Shown piece after piece: positions 12,279 through 20,543 of a stretch of DNA of 64,000 nt; the first letter of the stretch is position 1; each line of letters begins with the position of its first letter. The notes beneath the pieces were generated by a model. The model ran no database searches. It saw only the letters and a list, made by a program, of their open reading frames with translations, and was not told where the DNA came from. This DNA is from Streptomyces sp. NBC_01224. GTDB taxonomy: Bacteria > Actinomycetota > Actinomycetes > Streptomycetales > Streptomycetaceae. The translations under genes were made by a program, and so were the position numbers. The stretch covers positions 8,241,001 to 8,305,000 of the forward strand of contig NZ_CP108529.1 of NCBI RefSeq assembly GCF_036002945.1. The letters run 5' to 3'.

Positions 12279-12299
12279 CAGCAGGTTCCGACCCTGTTG

Positions 12300-14534
12300 T
12301 CACCTGCGGGAGTGGGCCTTGATCGCCGCGGTACGCATGCGTTTGGCCAGCCGCTTGTCGACGCCGCGCAGGCCCTCACCCAGTTCGGCGAGCACCAGGG
12401 GGGTGGCTGGGTGCTCCACTCGCCACAGCTCGTCCACCCGCTGTTCGAGCGCATCCGGCGCCGTGTTCCAGTTCTCCAGGAAGCCCTGGGTCAGCTCCTC
12501 GTTCTCCTGAGCACCGGCGAGGATCGACAGTCCGTCGATGAGCAGCCACAATCCGGCCTCCTCCGTCCGCGCCGGGTCCATGTGTGCGTCTGCCCCAGGG
12601 CGTGCGCCCAGGGTCGCGGTGGCCACCTGGCGGCACCCCTCGACGTCGGAGTCCGCCGCCTTGCGCAGCACGCGCCGTGCCCGGGGGCCGTCGAGGTCGG
12701 CCAGCACCAGTTGGGCCACGGCACGCTTCGCCGCTGCCTCGGAACCGTCTCCCGCGCATGCGTCGAGCAGCCCTACCGCGGCATCCGCCGCCGTACGGTG
12801 TGCCAGCCACCCTTCGACCTCCCGGCGCATCTCCTCGGGGGAGTAGCCCAGGAGCCCCTGGAGCAGAGCGCCGGCGTCGGCTTCGGCGTACTCACCGAGC
12901 AGGGGCGCGGGCACACCGCACTCCATCAGATAGGCGCGGAGCCCGTAGCGGCCGAGCGGGGTGATCCGCATGCGGTGCCCGCGCTTGTCGTCCCACGACC
13001 GATCCGACGCCGCCGTCGAGGTTCCTGAACCGCCGCCCAGCTCCTGTCCGACCATGGAGTTCAGGAGTGTGCGCAGAGTCTCCTCGGCCGAATCGCCGCC
13101 GTCACCGGGCTCGTACTCCACCGCACCCAGCAGGGCGAGCCCTTCCCCGAGCTCGTGGAAGGACGCTGCGAACAGTGCCTGGAAGAGATCGAACTCCGGC
13201 CCGTTCTCGCCCACCTCGCGGGCCTTCGCACGCAGGTCGTCGACATCCACCCAGGCGTCGTCCGGGGCGTCGTACAGCAGGCCGACCAGTGAGTCGGCGA
13301 TCTCGGCCGTCAGCTCACCGTGCCACCCGTCCAGCACCCCCGTCTCACCGATCTCCTCCAGCAGATCGCCCATAGCGGCGGCCCAGAACTCCGGAAGGTC
13401 CTCACCGGTGAAGTCGGTTGCCCCGCCACCCCATGCGCGGCCCCCGCTGATCGTGATCAACCCGCCATCCACGGCGAGCCACCACGGATCATCGAGAACG
13501 GAAACGTCCTTGGCGCTGCGCAGCGATTTCAACGCACGAGCCCGCGCGACGGCATCGGCATACGGCGAGTCGTCGCCGGCCAGCTTCCACAGCTGGAGCT
13601 CCTCGACAGCCTCACGGGCGAGCGCGGGCCGCAGCACCCGGCCGGCGGTGACCTGCCGTCCCTCGCGGCACCAGGCGGCGAGCCGCAGCGCCGCGTCGAA
13701 GAGCGGAACACCCCGCACGGCAGCGGCAAGGTCCTCCTGCGGTGCCAGGGTCACCGGGCGCAGCACAGGCACATCCTCGGCCGGTCCGTCGACTCCGGCA
13801 TCGACCGGATCGCCCACCCCGCACTGCCCGCAGGTACACAACGCCACGTCCTCGGCGGTCAGCCGACGGACACCGCCGCGCCCGGCCCGATCACCGGCCG
13901 ACGGCTTCGCTCTGCCGGACACCGTGTCCGGCGTCAACCGGGCCAGCCGCGCGGTGATCCCGTCCCGGTCGAAGGCCGCCGGATCGTAACCGGCCGCCCG
14001 CAGTTCGGCGACGAGCTCACCGTACGGGCCATCCCCGGCCCCATCCGGGGTGTCGAGGAACTCCAGAACCCCGGCCAGCCCCCACACGCCGCCGATGTCC
14101 TCGGCCGGTACATCGGCACGACGCCCGCCGACGCAGCGCACCGCCCGCTCCGCGCCGTCCGGGCGGGGCAGCGTCTTCTCCAGCGTGATCCCGTGCTCCC
14201 AGTCGTCGCCGAAGTCGTAGACGTAGCGCAGCCGTGCTCCCTCCTCGGCCAGCACGTCGCCGAGCGCGGTGGCGTCCTCGTCGCCGACCCCGCGGCCGAA
14301 GCCGAGATCGATGTCGGTGAGTCGTGCCGTGTCGCCGTACCCCCGGCCGAACTCGTCGGTGAAGAGGTGCAGATGGCCACCGTGCCATCCGAAGGCGACC
14401 TGGATGGCGTCGTGCAGCGTCCCGAGTGACGTGTCGGACGGCAGCACAAGGCGCCGCCACAGGGGCGGTCTCGTACTGTGCAGCACGATCTTCAACTGGA
14501 GATCGGACGGGGCTGTCTTCCCGTCTCGCCACAT
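12300..14534 (-). CDS. plasmid pRiA4b ORF-3-like protein
   Basis: The N-terminal about 190 residues match the pRiA4b ORF-3 (IS1096 TnpR-like) fold: LQLKIVLHSTRPPLWRRL, FGWHGGHLHLF, YVYDFGDDWEH. The remainder is a long alpha-helical region with a possible zinc-knuckle CTCGQCG near residue 235. I start at the ATG at 14534 (744 residues) directly before this domain; a start at 14603 would add an unconserved 23-residue leader. It is the first gene of a three-gene operon with the SNF2 and SWIM genes. The molecular function of this family is unknown. Confidence 0.8.
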   Translation of the reverse strand: MWRDGKTAPSDLQLKIVLHSTRPPLWRRLVLPSDTSLGTLHDAIQVAFGWHGGHLHLFTDEFGRGYGDTARLTDIDLGFGRGVGDEDATALGDVLAEEGARLRYVYDFGDDWEHGITLEKTLPRPDGAERAVRCVGGRRADVPAEDIGGVWGLAGVLEFLDTPDGAGDGPYGELVAELRAAGYDPAAFDRDGITARLARLTPDTVSGRAKPSAGDRAGRGGVRRLTAEDVALCTCGQCGVGDPVDAGVDGPAEDVPVLRPVTLAPQEDLAAAVRGVPLFDAALRLAAWCREGRQVTAGRVLRPALAREAVEELQLWKLAGDDSPYADAVARARALKSLRSAKDVSVLDDPWWLAVDGGLITISGGRAWGGGATDFTGEDLPEFWAAAMGDLLEEIGETGVLDGWHGELTAEIADSLVGLLYDAPDDAWVDVDDLRAKAREVGENGPEFDLFQALFAASFHELGEGLALLGAVEYEPGDGGDSAEETLRTLLNSMVGQELGGGSGTSTAASDRSWDDKRGHRMRITPLGRYGLRAYLMECGVPAPLLGEYAEADAGALLQGLLGYSPEEMRREVEGWLAHRTAADAAVGLLDACAGDGSEAAAKRAVAQLVLADLDGPRARRVLRKAADSDVEGCRQVATATLGARPGADAHMDPARTEEAGLWLLIDGLSILAGAQENEELTQGFLENWNTAPDALEQRVDELWRVEHPATPLVLAELGEGLRGVDKRLAKRMRTAAIKAHSRR

Positions 14535-14808
14535 CTGCTGCTCCCACCGCTCCGGGGCCACTTGAACGGCCCCATCATGGCGCTGTCCGCGTGCCCAGCT
14601 CAAACCCGGTTGTGGCGGCTACCGTCCTTTTGGGCAGACACGGCCCCGCCGTCGCCCGCAGTGGATATCCTGTGTCCTCGCGACCGTTCGCGGGCAGCGC
14701 AGGCGCTCGGGAGCACATGGCCCTACCGGCCACGGCTGCTGCATTGCGTGCCCGTAGGGCTTTTGGACCCGGACACGGTGAAGGCATTTCAGGAGTGGAT
14801 GCGCGCCC

Positions 14809-15215
14809 GTGCACAGGCGATTGCGCTATCTCTACGACCTCGCCCGCGCGGCGACGCCGTCGGGCCGACGCCCCACGGTGACCGCGTCCCGCGTACGGCC
14901 CACGATCCTGCGGCTGCTCGACTCGATGACCGACGTGCCGGCCTACGTGCGCAACGCGCGCTTCGACATCCTGGCCGCCAACACCCTGGGGAGGGCGCTG
15001 TACGCGCCCGTCTTCGAGTCACCGCTGTTCGCCCGGCGCGGCCCGGTCAACAGCGCCCGCTTCATGTTCCTCGACCCGGCCAGCCAGGAATTCTGGATCG
15101 ACTGGGAAAAAGGAGCCAACGACGCGGTCGCCTTCCTACGCACCGAGACGGGCCGGGCGCCCCACGACAAGGCACTCACCGATCTGATCGGAGAGCTGAC
15201 GACCAAGAGCGCGTG
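14809..15215 (+). pseudogene. MmyB/HTH-type regulator, ligand-domain fragment
   Basis: The sequence YLYDLARAATPS... RLLDSMTDVPAYVRNARFDILAAN... FLDPASQEFWIDWEKGANDAV... LTDLIGELTTKS is the PAS-like ligand domain of MmyB-family transcription factors. The N-terminal helix-turn-helix is missing and the C-terminus stops abruptly at an unrelated minus-strand fragment at 15216. It is a remnant cut at both ends. Confidence 0.65.
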
Positions 15216-15540
15216 TCAGGGGCCGTAGGGGCTCCAGTGCCCGAGGAAGGGCTTCAGGTCGTCGGCTTGTGGTTCGGGGATTTCGGGCAGTCGGGGCGGC
15301 GTGGTCAGTGGGCCGAGGCGGTTCACGGTGGCCGCTGCCCAGCTGATCCATGCTTCGGCTTCGGTTCTGGGTTGCCCCGGCGGCATGGTCTCGATTCGGG
15401 TGCCTGCAGCGCTCACGTACTGGGTCAGTCGGGTGGCGTGTCGCCATGCCGCTTTCTGCGCTTCGAAGTGCTTGACGCGGTACGTCTTCGCGTGGCGGAC
15501 GCGGGCTTCCTCCACGGCGGCTTCCCAGCGGATGCGCTTC
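15216..15540 (-). pseudogene. Unknown protein C-terminal fragment (second copy)
   Basis: About 107 codons read KRIRWEAAVEEARVRHAKTYR... TRLTQYVSAAGTRIE... AEAWISWAAATVNRLG... EIPEPQADDLKPFLGHW, a plausible helical protein tail. It resembles the shorter, frameshifted fragment at 7141-7337. Upstream it joins an ISL3 transposase fragment in another frame, so the N-terminal part is lost. I do not recognise the family. Confidence 0.5.
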
Positions 15541-15813
15541 GGTCTGCCGCCGGCAGCCCAGGACCGGGCAGACCGAACGTCGTACCCGGACGTTGACCAC
15601 GACCCGGCGGCCATCGACTGGCACATCCGCAACCGTCCGGACGTGGTATCCGTGCACCTTCCCCGTCGGCGCCCCGCACATCGGGCAGGGAAAGGGAACA
15701 TCCCTGGTCCGGGCCAAGACCCGGATCACCTCGCCGTCGTCCACCACATCATCGATGACCAGTGCCGATAGCCCTGAAAACACCGTTGCCACAAGGGAGT
15801 TGGCATCTCGCAT
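15541..15813 (-). pseudogene. ISL3-family transposase, N-terminal fragment
   Basis: About 90 codons from an ATG at 15813 show the ISL3 zinc finger: PCPMCGAPTGKVHGYH, then VADVPVDGRRVVVNVRVRR and CPVLGCRRQT. Full ISL3 transposases have about 400-530 residues with a DDE domain; everything after the zinc finger is missing. It marks an old insertion at this junction of unrelated gene fragments. Confidence 0.7.
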
Positions 15814-15865
15814 ACAACGTCGACGACGCCAGTTACCTGCCGTCACCACCGACTACGGAACAGAG

Positions 15866-15889
15866 CCGAACGATTTACAGTCCCCATCG
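15866..15889. repeat. Solitary IS256-type element end
   Basis: ccgaacgatttacagtcccc (15866-15885) plus four more bases matches the right end of the IS256 element (3587-3610) at 22 of 24 positions. There is no IS256 transposase next to it, so it looks like an element end left after deletion. Confidence 0.55.
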
Positions 15890-16037
15890 CGGGCTCCCCG
15901 GGGTTCTTCGGCCTGACCGGCTTGTCGAGGTCGCCGTCTGTGGCGCGTGTCTCCTTCTCGGTATCTGTACGCGAGGCCTGAACGGATGCCCGTCTACTAT
16001 GGATCTGCGTACTGGGCGGCAGAAGGAAGTCAGAGCA

Positions 16038-16406
16038 ATGCGGCGGCTGGGGGACCTTGAGGCGGAGATCATGGATCGACTCTGGACGTGGAATCGTCCT
16101 GCGACTGTGCGCGAGGTCGTCAACGACATCAACGAGACCCGCCCTCTCGCCTACACCACCGTGATGACCGTCACCAACATCCTGTACTCCAAGGGCTGGC
16201 TGTCGCGCGGAAAGGAGGGACGTGCCTGGCTGTACACACCGGTCCGCAGCCGCGAGGCGTACGCTGCCGCGCTGATGGAGGACGGCCTCGGGGCCAGCAA
16301 GGACCGCTCGGCGGCGCTGGTGCATTTCGTCGAGGGCATGTCGGAGGACGAGGTAGCCGCCCTCCGCAGGGCGCTTCGCAGCGTAGGGCGACAGGCCAAG
16401 CCGTGA
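16038..16406 (+). CDS. BlaI/MecI/CopY-type repressor
   Basis: A 122-residue winged-helix repressor: LGDLEAEIMDRLW, ATVREVVNDI, AYTTVMTVTNILYSKGWLSR are the recognition-helix signatures of the penicillinase-repressor family. The ATG at 16038 follows GAAGGAAG by about 8 bases. It is translationally coupled (GTGA) to an M56 peptidase, the standard sensor-repressor pair in which the peptidase relieves repression by cleaving the repressor. In this context of copper genes the inducer may be a metal or envelope stress rather than a beta-lactam. That is inference. Confidence 0.9.
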   Translation: MRRLGDLEAEIMDRLWTWNRPATVREVVNDINETRPLAYTTVMTVTNILYSKGWLSRGKEGRAWLYTPVRSREAYAAALMEDGLGASKDRSAALVHFVEGMSEDEVAALRRALRSVGRQAKP

Positions 16407-17314
16407 TCTCGGCACCTGCTCTGATCGGCTACACGGCAGCCGTCGGATTCATCGCCCCGAGAGTGCTGCTGCGCAGCAGCTGGCCTCATCGCGCTCCCGC
16501 CCTGGCGGCAGCGGCGTGGCCAGCCCTGGCGGTCTCGTTCTCGGTCGCTGCCACGCTCACCGCTTACGGCCTCGCCTTGCCGACAGAGCATCTGCACGCC
16601 GGCCTTACGGGCCTGCTGCACTTCTGCGGACTGGAGGCGAGTGCGGGTCGGCCCGATCCCGACACGGTGGGCCAGCTTGCCATCGCCCTACCGGCCGCCC
16701 TCGCGCTCGCCCTGGTCGCGAGCTTCTCCTGGCACGTCGCACGAGCGTGCAGAGCCCGAGCACGGCATCGGGAAGCCGTGGACCTGGTGGGCCGCCACTC
16801 GGCCCGGCTGCGTGCCACAGTCCTGCCGTACAACGTTCCCGCCGCGTACTGCTTGCCCGGCCGCCGCGCACGGATCGTGATCAGCGACGCGGCGGTACAC
16901 CGATTGACGCCCGAGCAGCTCGATGCCGTACTCAAGCACGAGCAGGCGCACATCGCGGGCCATCACCACCTCGCGCTGGCCGCTGCTGAGGCGTTCCACT
17001 CCGTGTTCCGTCGGCTGCCGCTGGCTCGCCATGTCCGGGAGCAGACAGCGCTCTTGCTGGAGATGGTCGCGGACGATCGCGCACTGCGCAGTCACTCCCA
17101 CGAGGTGCTCGTCACCGCGATGTACGAGATGGCTGCGGCGCAGACCCCGCATGGAGCGTTCTCAGCGGGTGGCCAAACCGTCCTGATCCGCGCGAAGCGG
17201 GTCCTGGGACCGCGCACAGCGCCGCACCCCGCGCTGTGGTGGTCCGTCGCTGTCATGGCTGCGACGGTTCCTGTGCTTCCGCTGCTGGTGGCCTGCCCGC
17301 CCGGTCTCGGCTGA
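16403..17314 (+). CDS. M56-family (BlaR1-like) membrane metallopeptidase
   Basis: A 303-residue membrane protein with four or more hydrophobic segments and the zinc-protease motif KHEQAHIAGHH (HExxH), followed by the helix with LLLEMVADDRAL that supplies the third ligand. It lacks the C-terminal penicillin-binding sensor of true BlaR1, as is usual for actinobacterial M56 proteins. The GTG start overlaps the repressor stop codon. I infer it senses a signal at the membrane and cleaves the adjacent BlaI-type repressor. Confidence 0.88.
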   Translation: MISAPALIGYTAAVGFIAPRVLLRSSWPHRAPALAAAAWPALAVSFSVAATLTAYGLALPTEHLHAGLTGLLHFCGLEASAGRPDPDTVGQLAIALPAALALALVASFSWHVARACRARARHREAVDLVGRHSARLRATVLPYNVPAAYCLPGRRARIVISDAAVHRLTPEQLDAVLKHEQAHIAGHHHLALAAAEAFHSVFRRLPLARHVREQTALLLEMVADDRALRSHSHEVLVTAMYEMAAAQTPHGAFSAGGQTVLIRAKRVLGPRTAPHPALWWSVAVMAATVPVLPLLVACPPGLG

Positions 17315-17564
17315 CCACAGTCACCCGGAGGGGTCCGGATTGGGAACGAACCATCAGCCGATACTGCCAACGGTGCGTGGCCGACCACTTCCGTACGGGT
17401 ACCGGCGCCGCCAAAGACCGGCTGTTGATGTAAAGCGGGCAACCCCACGGGCCATCCACGCTCCACACCGCAGCCAAGACCTCGGGATCACCCGTCTCCA
17501 CAGCGTTCGCTCTGCGTGGCGCCCTGGCACCTGAGCACCAACTCGTATCACCCTAGGAGCTTCT

Positions 17565-18428
17565 GTGACAGCACTACCGGCAACCCGCACCCTGCTTGCT
17601 GCCGCCGGCACCGCGCTCGCTCTTCTCGTCCTCACCGCTTGCGGGGGCGGGTTGTCCGAGACGGGCGAGACGTCGGCTTCGACGCCGACGCTCTCGCATG
17701 TGCACGGTCTCGGCGTCGACCCGGCTGATGGTCGCATGTATGTCGCAACCCACGACGGCCTCTACACAGTCGCCGAAGACCAGAAGCCAAAGCTCGTAGG
17801 CGATCGCAAGGATGACTTCATGGGCTTCACGGTGACGGGCAAGAACGCCTTCATCGCCAGTGGACACGGAGCGCCGGGCAGTGGCCGTCCGGCCAACCTC
17901 GGCGTGATCAAGACCGAGGACGCCGGCCACACCTGGGCACCCCGGTCGCTGTCAGGCGAGGCCGACTTCCACTCCCTGGACTCGGCCCAGGGCGCGGTCT
18001 TCGGGTACGAGAACGGACGGATCAGGGTCAGCAGCGACCTCAAGAACTGGGACGACCGGGCAGTGCTGAACGCCCTTGATCTCGCGGTGGACCCGACCAG
18101 GGCCGAAACGTTGCTGGCCACGACGGCCGAGGGCATCCTCACCAGCACCGACGGCGGACGCACCTTCGGCAAGGCTGCAGGACCGGTCCAGGCTTTTCTG
18201 TCCTGGCCCGAGGAGAAGTCGCTGTTCGGCATTGACACGTCGGGCAAGTTGAGTCGCAGCGACGACGGTGGCACAACGTGGAAGCAGCTCACGACCGTGC
18301 CCGGCGGAACACCGCAGGCGCTCACCGCCGCGGACGGCGACCACATCCTCGCCGCGACACAGAGCGGTGTGTACGAGTCACGGGACGGCGGAAAGACCTT
18401 TGCCGAACTCGCACCGCTCGCTTCCTGA
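17565..18428 (+). CDS. F510_1955-type beta-propeller lipoprotein
   Basis: A 287-residue exported lipoprotein (lipobox LLVLTAC near residue 25). The mature part has repeated BNR/sortilin-like blades: HVHGLGVDPADGRMYVAT, IKTEDAGHTWAP, LTSTDGGRTFG, RSDDGGTTWKQ, ESRDGGKTF, each with the Asp-x-Gly-x-Thr-Trp/Phe turn. Such proteins are often labelled glycosylhydrolase-like, but no catalytic residues can be identified. The GTG start has AGGAG about 7 bases upstream. It is commonly found with BlaI-M56 and multicopper oxidase genes, as here. Confidence 0.85.
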   Translation: MTALPATRTLLAAAGTALALLVLTACGGGLSETGETSASTPTLSHVHGLGVDPADGRMYVATHDGLYTVAEDQKPKLVGDRKDDFMGFTVTGKNAFIASGHGAPGSGRPANLGVIKTEDAGHTWAPRSLSGEADFHSLDSAQGAVFGYENGRIRVSSDLKNWDDRAVLNALDLAVDPTRAETLLATTAEGILTSTDGGRTFGKAAGPVQAFLSWPEEKSLFGIDTSGKLSRSDDGGTTWKQLTTVPGGTPQALTAADGDHILAATQSGVYESRDGGKTFAELAPLAS

Positions 18429-18456
18429 ACGCCAAGACCAGCCACTGCAGTGACGC

Positions 18457-18543
18457 CGTGAGACCTGGGCGTCCGCACTGCTCATCTGGCGCTACGGCCG
18501 CGTCGAGGAGAAATGGGCGCTCACAAAGTCGGCGAAGGACTGA
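18457..18543 (+). pseudogene. Short C-terminal gene fragment
   Basis: An open stretch reads ETWASALLIWRYGRVEEKWA... and stops at 18543. It looks like a protein tail with no start or upstream domain. No family recognised. Confidence 0.25.
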
Positions 18544-18615
18544 CTCAAGCAGCTCCGGCACCTTAATCTGCGGACAGTAGCTTGAGGTTGTCGCCTACCG
18601 AGGGAAGCTGCCGTC

Positions 18616-19527
18616 ATGCCCACTGCTACCGCCAGACAGTCACGACTGCGGCACCCGCTCTTCGCGCGGATCTATCCGAAGATCAACGCCTACGCAGAAG
18701 CCCATGGCGCTGTGGAGCACCGCAAAGAACTGCTCGCCGACACCAAGGGTTGTGTCGTCGAGGTCGGCGCCGGCACGGGAGCCAACTTCCCGCATTACCC
18801 AGCGCACGTGGGCAAGGTCATCGCGGTGGAACCTGAGCCACGACTGCGGGCACTCGCCACGCGGGCGGCGGCCGACTCATCCATTCTCGTGGAGGTCCAC
18901 GAAGGCCGGGCGGAGAATCTGCCAGTGGCGGATGGGTCCGTCGACGGGGTGGTCGTCTCGCTCGTCCTGTGCAGCATCGCCGATGTCGAAGGGGCACTGG
19001 CCGAGGCTGCTCGCGTACTGCGGCCCGGCGGCCGGCTGTACTTCTACGAGCACATCCGCTCTGCCGACCCCCGGTTCGCGAGGAAGCAACGCAGGATCAA
19101 CATCGTTTGGCCGCTGCTCGGCGGAGGCTGCAACCTCGACCGGGACAGCGAACGGGCCATCAAGGACGCCGAATTCACGATTGAGCAGGCACGGCACTTC
19201 GACTTCCTCGTCAACGGTCGCACAACGCGCAGCTCGCGTCATCGGCGTCGCCCGAAGGCCGGAAGGCTGAGGAATCGCCCTCGGCTCACGTCCCGGCCAG
19301 CCCGTCCGAACGCGCCCATTCCAGGGGATGAGCTCCTTGTCTGGCGACTGCGCCGTCTGGCAGAGATCCCTGCTCACCCGGGCGAAGCGACGCTCAAGCC
19401 TGCGGCCGCACGGCACCCTGGCTGCAATGCGTTGTGCCGCTTTCGAAGCGCACAAGCGTCCACCGAGCCGCTGACGAGCAGTCCAGCAGGGCCGCCATCG
19501 ACCTGCCGGACTCTGCGGAACCCCTAG
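18616..19527 (+). CDS. class I SAM-dependent methyltransferase, C-terminus frameshifted
   Basis: Residues 40-150 form a Rossmann methyltransferase: motif I VVEVGAGTGANF, acidic EPEPR, and motif IV/V SVDGVVVSLVLCSI with VLRPGGRLYFYEHIR. The substrate is unknown. The family normally ends shortly after ARHFDFLVNGR; here that ending (RVIGVARRPEG and stop at 19270) is in the neighbouring frame, so one base has been gained or lost around 19222. As written the frame runs on to 19527 through unrelated sequence, giving 303 instead of about 217 residues. Confidence 0.75.
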   Translation: MPTATARQSRLRHPLFARIYPKINAYAEAHGAVEHRKELLADTKGCVVEVGAGTGANFPHYPAHVGKVIAVEPEPRLRALATRAAADSSILVEVHEGRAENLPVADGSVDGVVVSLVLCSIADVEGALAEAARVLRPGGRLYFYEHIRSADPRFARKQRRINIVWPLLGGGCNLDRDSERAIKDAEFTIEQARHFDFLVNGRTTRSSRHRRRPKAGRLRNRPRLTSRPARPNAPIPGDELLVWRLRRLAEIPAHPGEATLKPAAARHPGCNALCRFRSAQASTEPLTSSPAGPPSTCRTLRNP

Positions 19528-19590
19528 ACAGCCTCTGCCGCCAGCTGTTATGGCCGGAAACAGAAGGCCCTTGAACGGGGGTTGAAACTC

Positions 19591-20004
19591 GTGTTTAGAA
19601 CCACCGACCACCCTGTAGAGCCGACACCCGTGCTGCCTGCCCTTCCTGTCGGAAACGATCCCCTGTTGCAACTTGGGTACGAGTCGCAGCCGCCCAGCGG
19701 CCCCGGCGCGACACGCTGCCTCAGCCACCCGCGCGAGCTGTCGCTTCGCGGCAGCCCGGTGATGTGCTCGGCCTGCCGTGCCCGGCGCGACTGGTTGCTC
19801 ATCAACCACGGCCGCAATGCGGTCGACCCCTATCCGTACGTGCCCGCTCACCGGGCAGCTGCCGGGCGCCCGCCGGTTCACGAGGTCGAGACACAGCGGC
19901 CGTCGAGCTGCAGACGGGCGTCCCGTGTGGGGGTGGGCGGGTCCGAGGTGCAGCGTGACCCGGCCCATGGTCGCCACAGGCACCACCGTCACCGCTCCCA
20001 CTAA
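19591..20004 (+). CDS. small zinc-ribbon-like hypothetical, possibly truncated
   Basis: From the GTG at 19591 (GGGG about 9 bases upstream) the product reads FRTTDHPVEPTPVLPALP... RELSLRGSPVMCSACRARRDWLLINHGRN, with one CxxC that could be half of a zinc ribbon. After that point composition becomes Arg/His-rich and protein-like features disappear, so the natural C-terminus may be lost. An upstream TTG at 19582 is an alternative start. Function unknown. Confidence 0.4.
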   Translation: MFRTTDHPVEPTPVLPALPVGNDPLLQLGYESQPPSGPGATRCLSHPRELSLRGSPVMCSACRARRDWLLINHGRNAVDPYPYVPAHRAAAGRPPVHEVETQRPSSCRRASRVGVGGSEVQRDPAHGRHRHHRHRSH

Positions 20005-20050
20005 CACACCGCATACCCCCTCACCGCATGATGAGTGGGTGGAATCCGAG

Positions 20051-20470
20051 GTGACGAGGCGCCCGAGGGCTGCGACGTGGTGGGGCCGGTTTGTGCTCGC
20101 CGCCGCGCTGCTCGTCGGCATCGTGCTGATGCACGGCCTCGGCCACCTTGGCGAGCACACGGATGCCACACACGTATCAGACGGGCATGTGGCCGCCGCA
20201 ATGGAGCATGTGGTGGCCGACGCCGGCCACGCCACGCACCCTGACCCCGCCCCCGCGCACGGGGTCGGCTTCGCGGGCGTGTGCCTGGCGGTGCTTGGCG
20301 CCGGGGTCGGGATCGTGCTGGCGGTCCGTGACGCGCTCGTACGACGAGGCCGACGCTGTGCGGCCGGCGAGCTGCCGACTGCCGTGCGGCTTGCCTATGC
20401 CCTCTGGGTGATCCCGCCGCCTGAGTCGCCCAGGTCCCTGCTGACCCGCCTCTCGTTGTTGCGCGTATAG
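20051..20470 (+). CDS. DUF6153-type membrane protein
   Basis: A 139-residue protein with two hydrophobic segments (FVLAAALLVGIVLMHGLG and GFAGVCLAVLGAGVGIVLAV) separated by a His-rich extracytoplasmic loop (HLGEHTDATH, MEHVVADAGHATH). This layout matches small actinobacterial proteins that sit beside copper-handling genes. The His residues could bind metal. I take the GTG at 20051; a GTG at 20039 is equally possible. It lies 73 bases upstream of the multicopper oxidase and may be co-transcribed. Confidence 0.65.
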   Translation: MTRRPRAATWWGRFVLAAALLVGIVLMHGLGHLGEHTDATHVSDGHVAAAMEHVVADAGHATHPDPAPAHGVGFAGVCLAVLGAGVGIVLAVRDALVRRGRRCAAGELPTAVRLAYALWVIPPPESPRSLLTRLSLLRV

Positions 20471-20543
20471 GCAGACCGGCCGCTCCACATCGTGAGCGAA
20501 AAGCCTTGTTCATGCAACGACCACCTCAAGAGGTTTCACAGTC

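Noticed and set aside
16403..17314. Beta-lactam sensor BlaR1
   Set aside because: No penicillin-binding domain is present; only the M56 peptidase part.
18877..20235. Minus-strand 452-codon frame
   Set aside because: Runs opposite the methyltransferase, has no start signal and composition shifts along its length.
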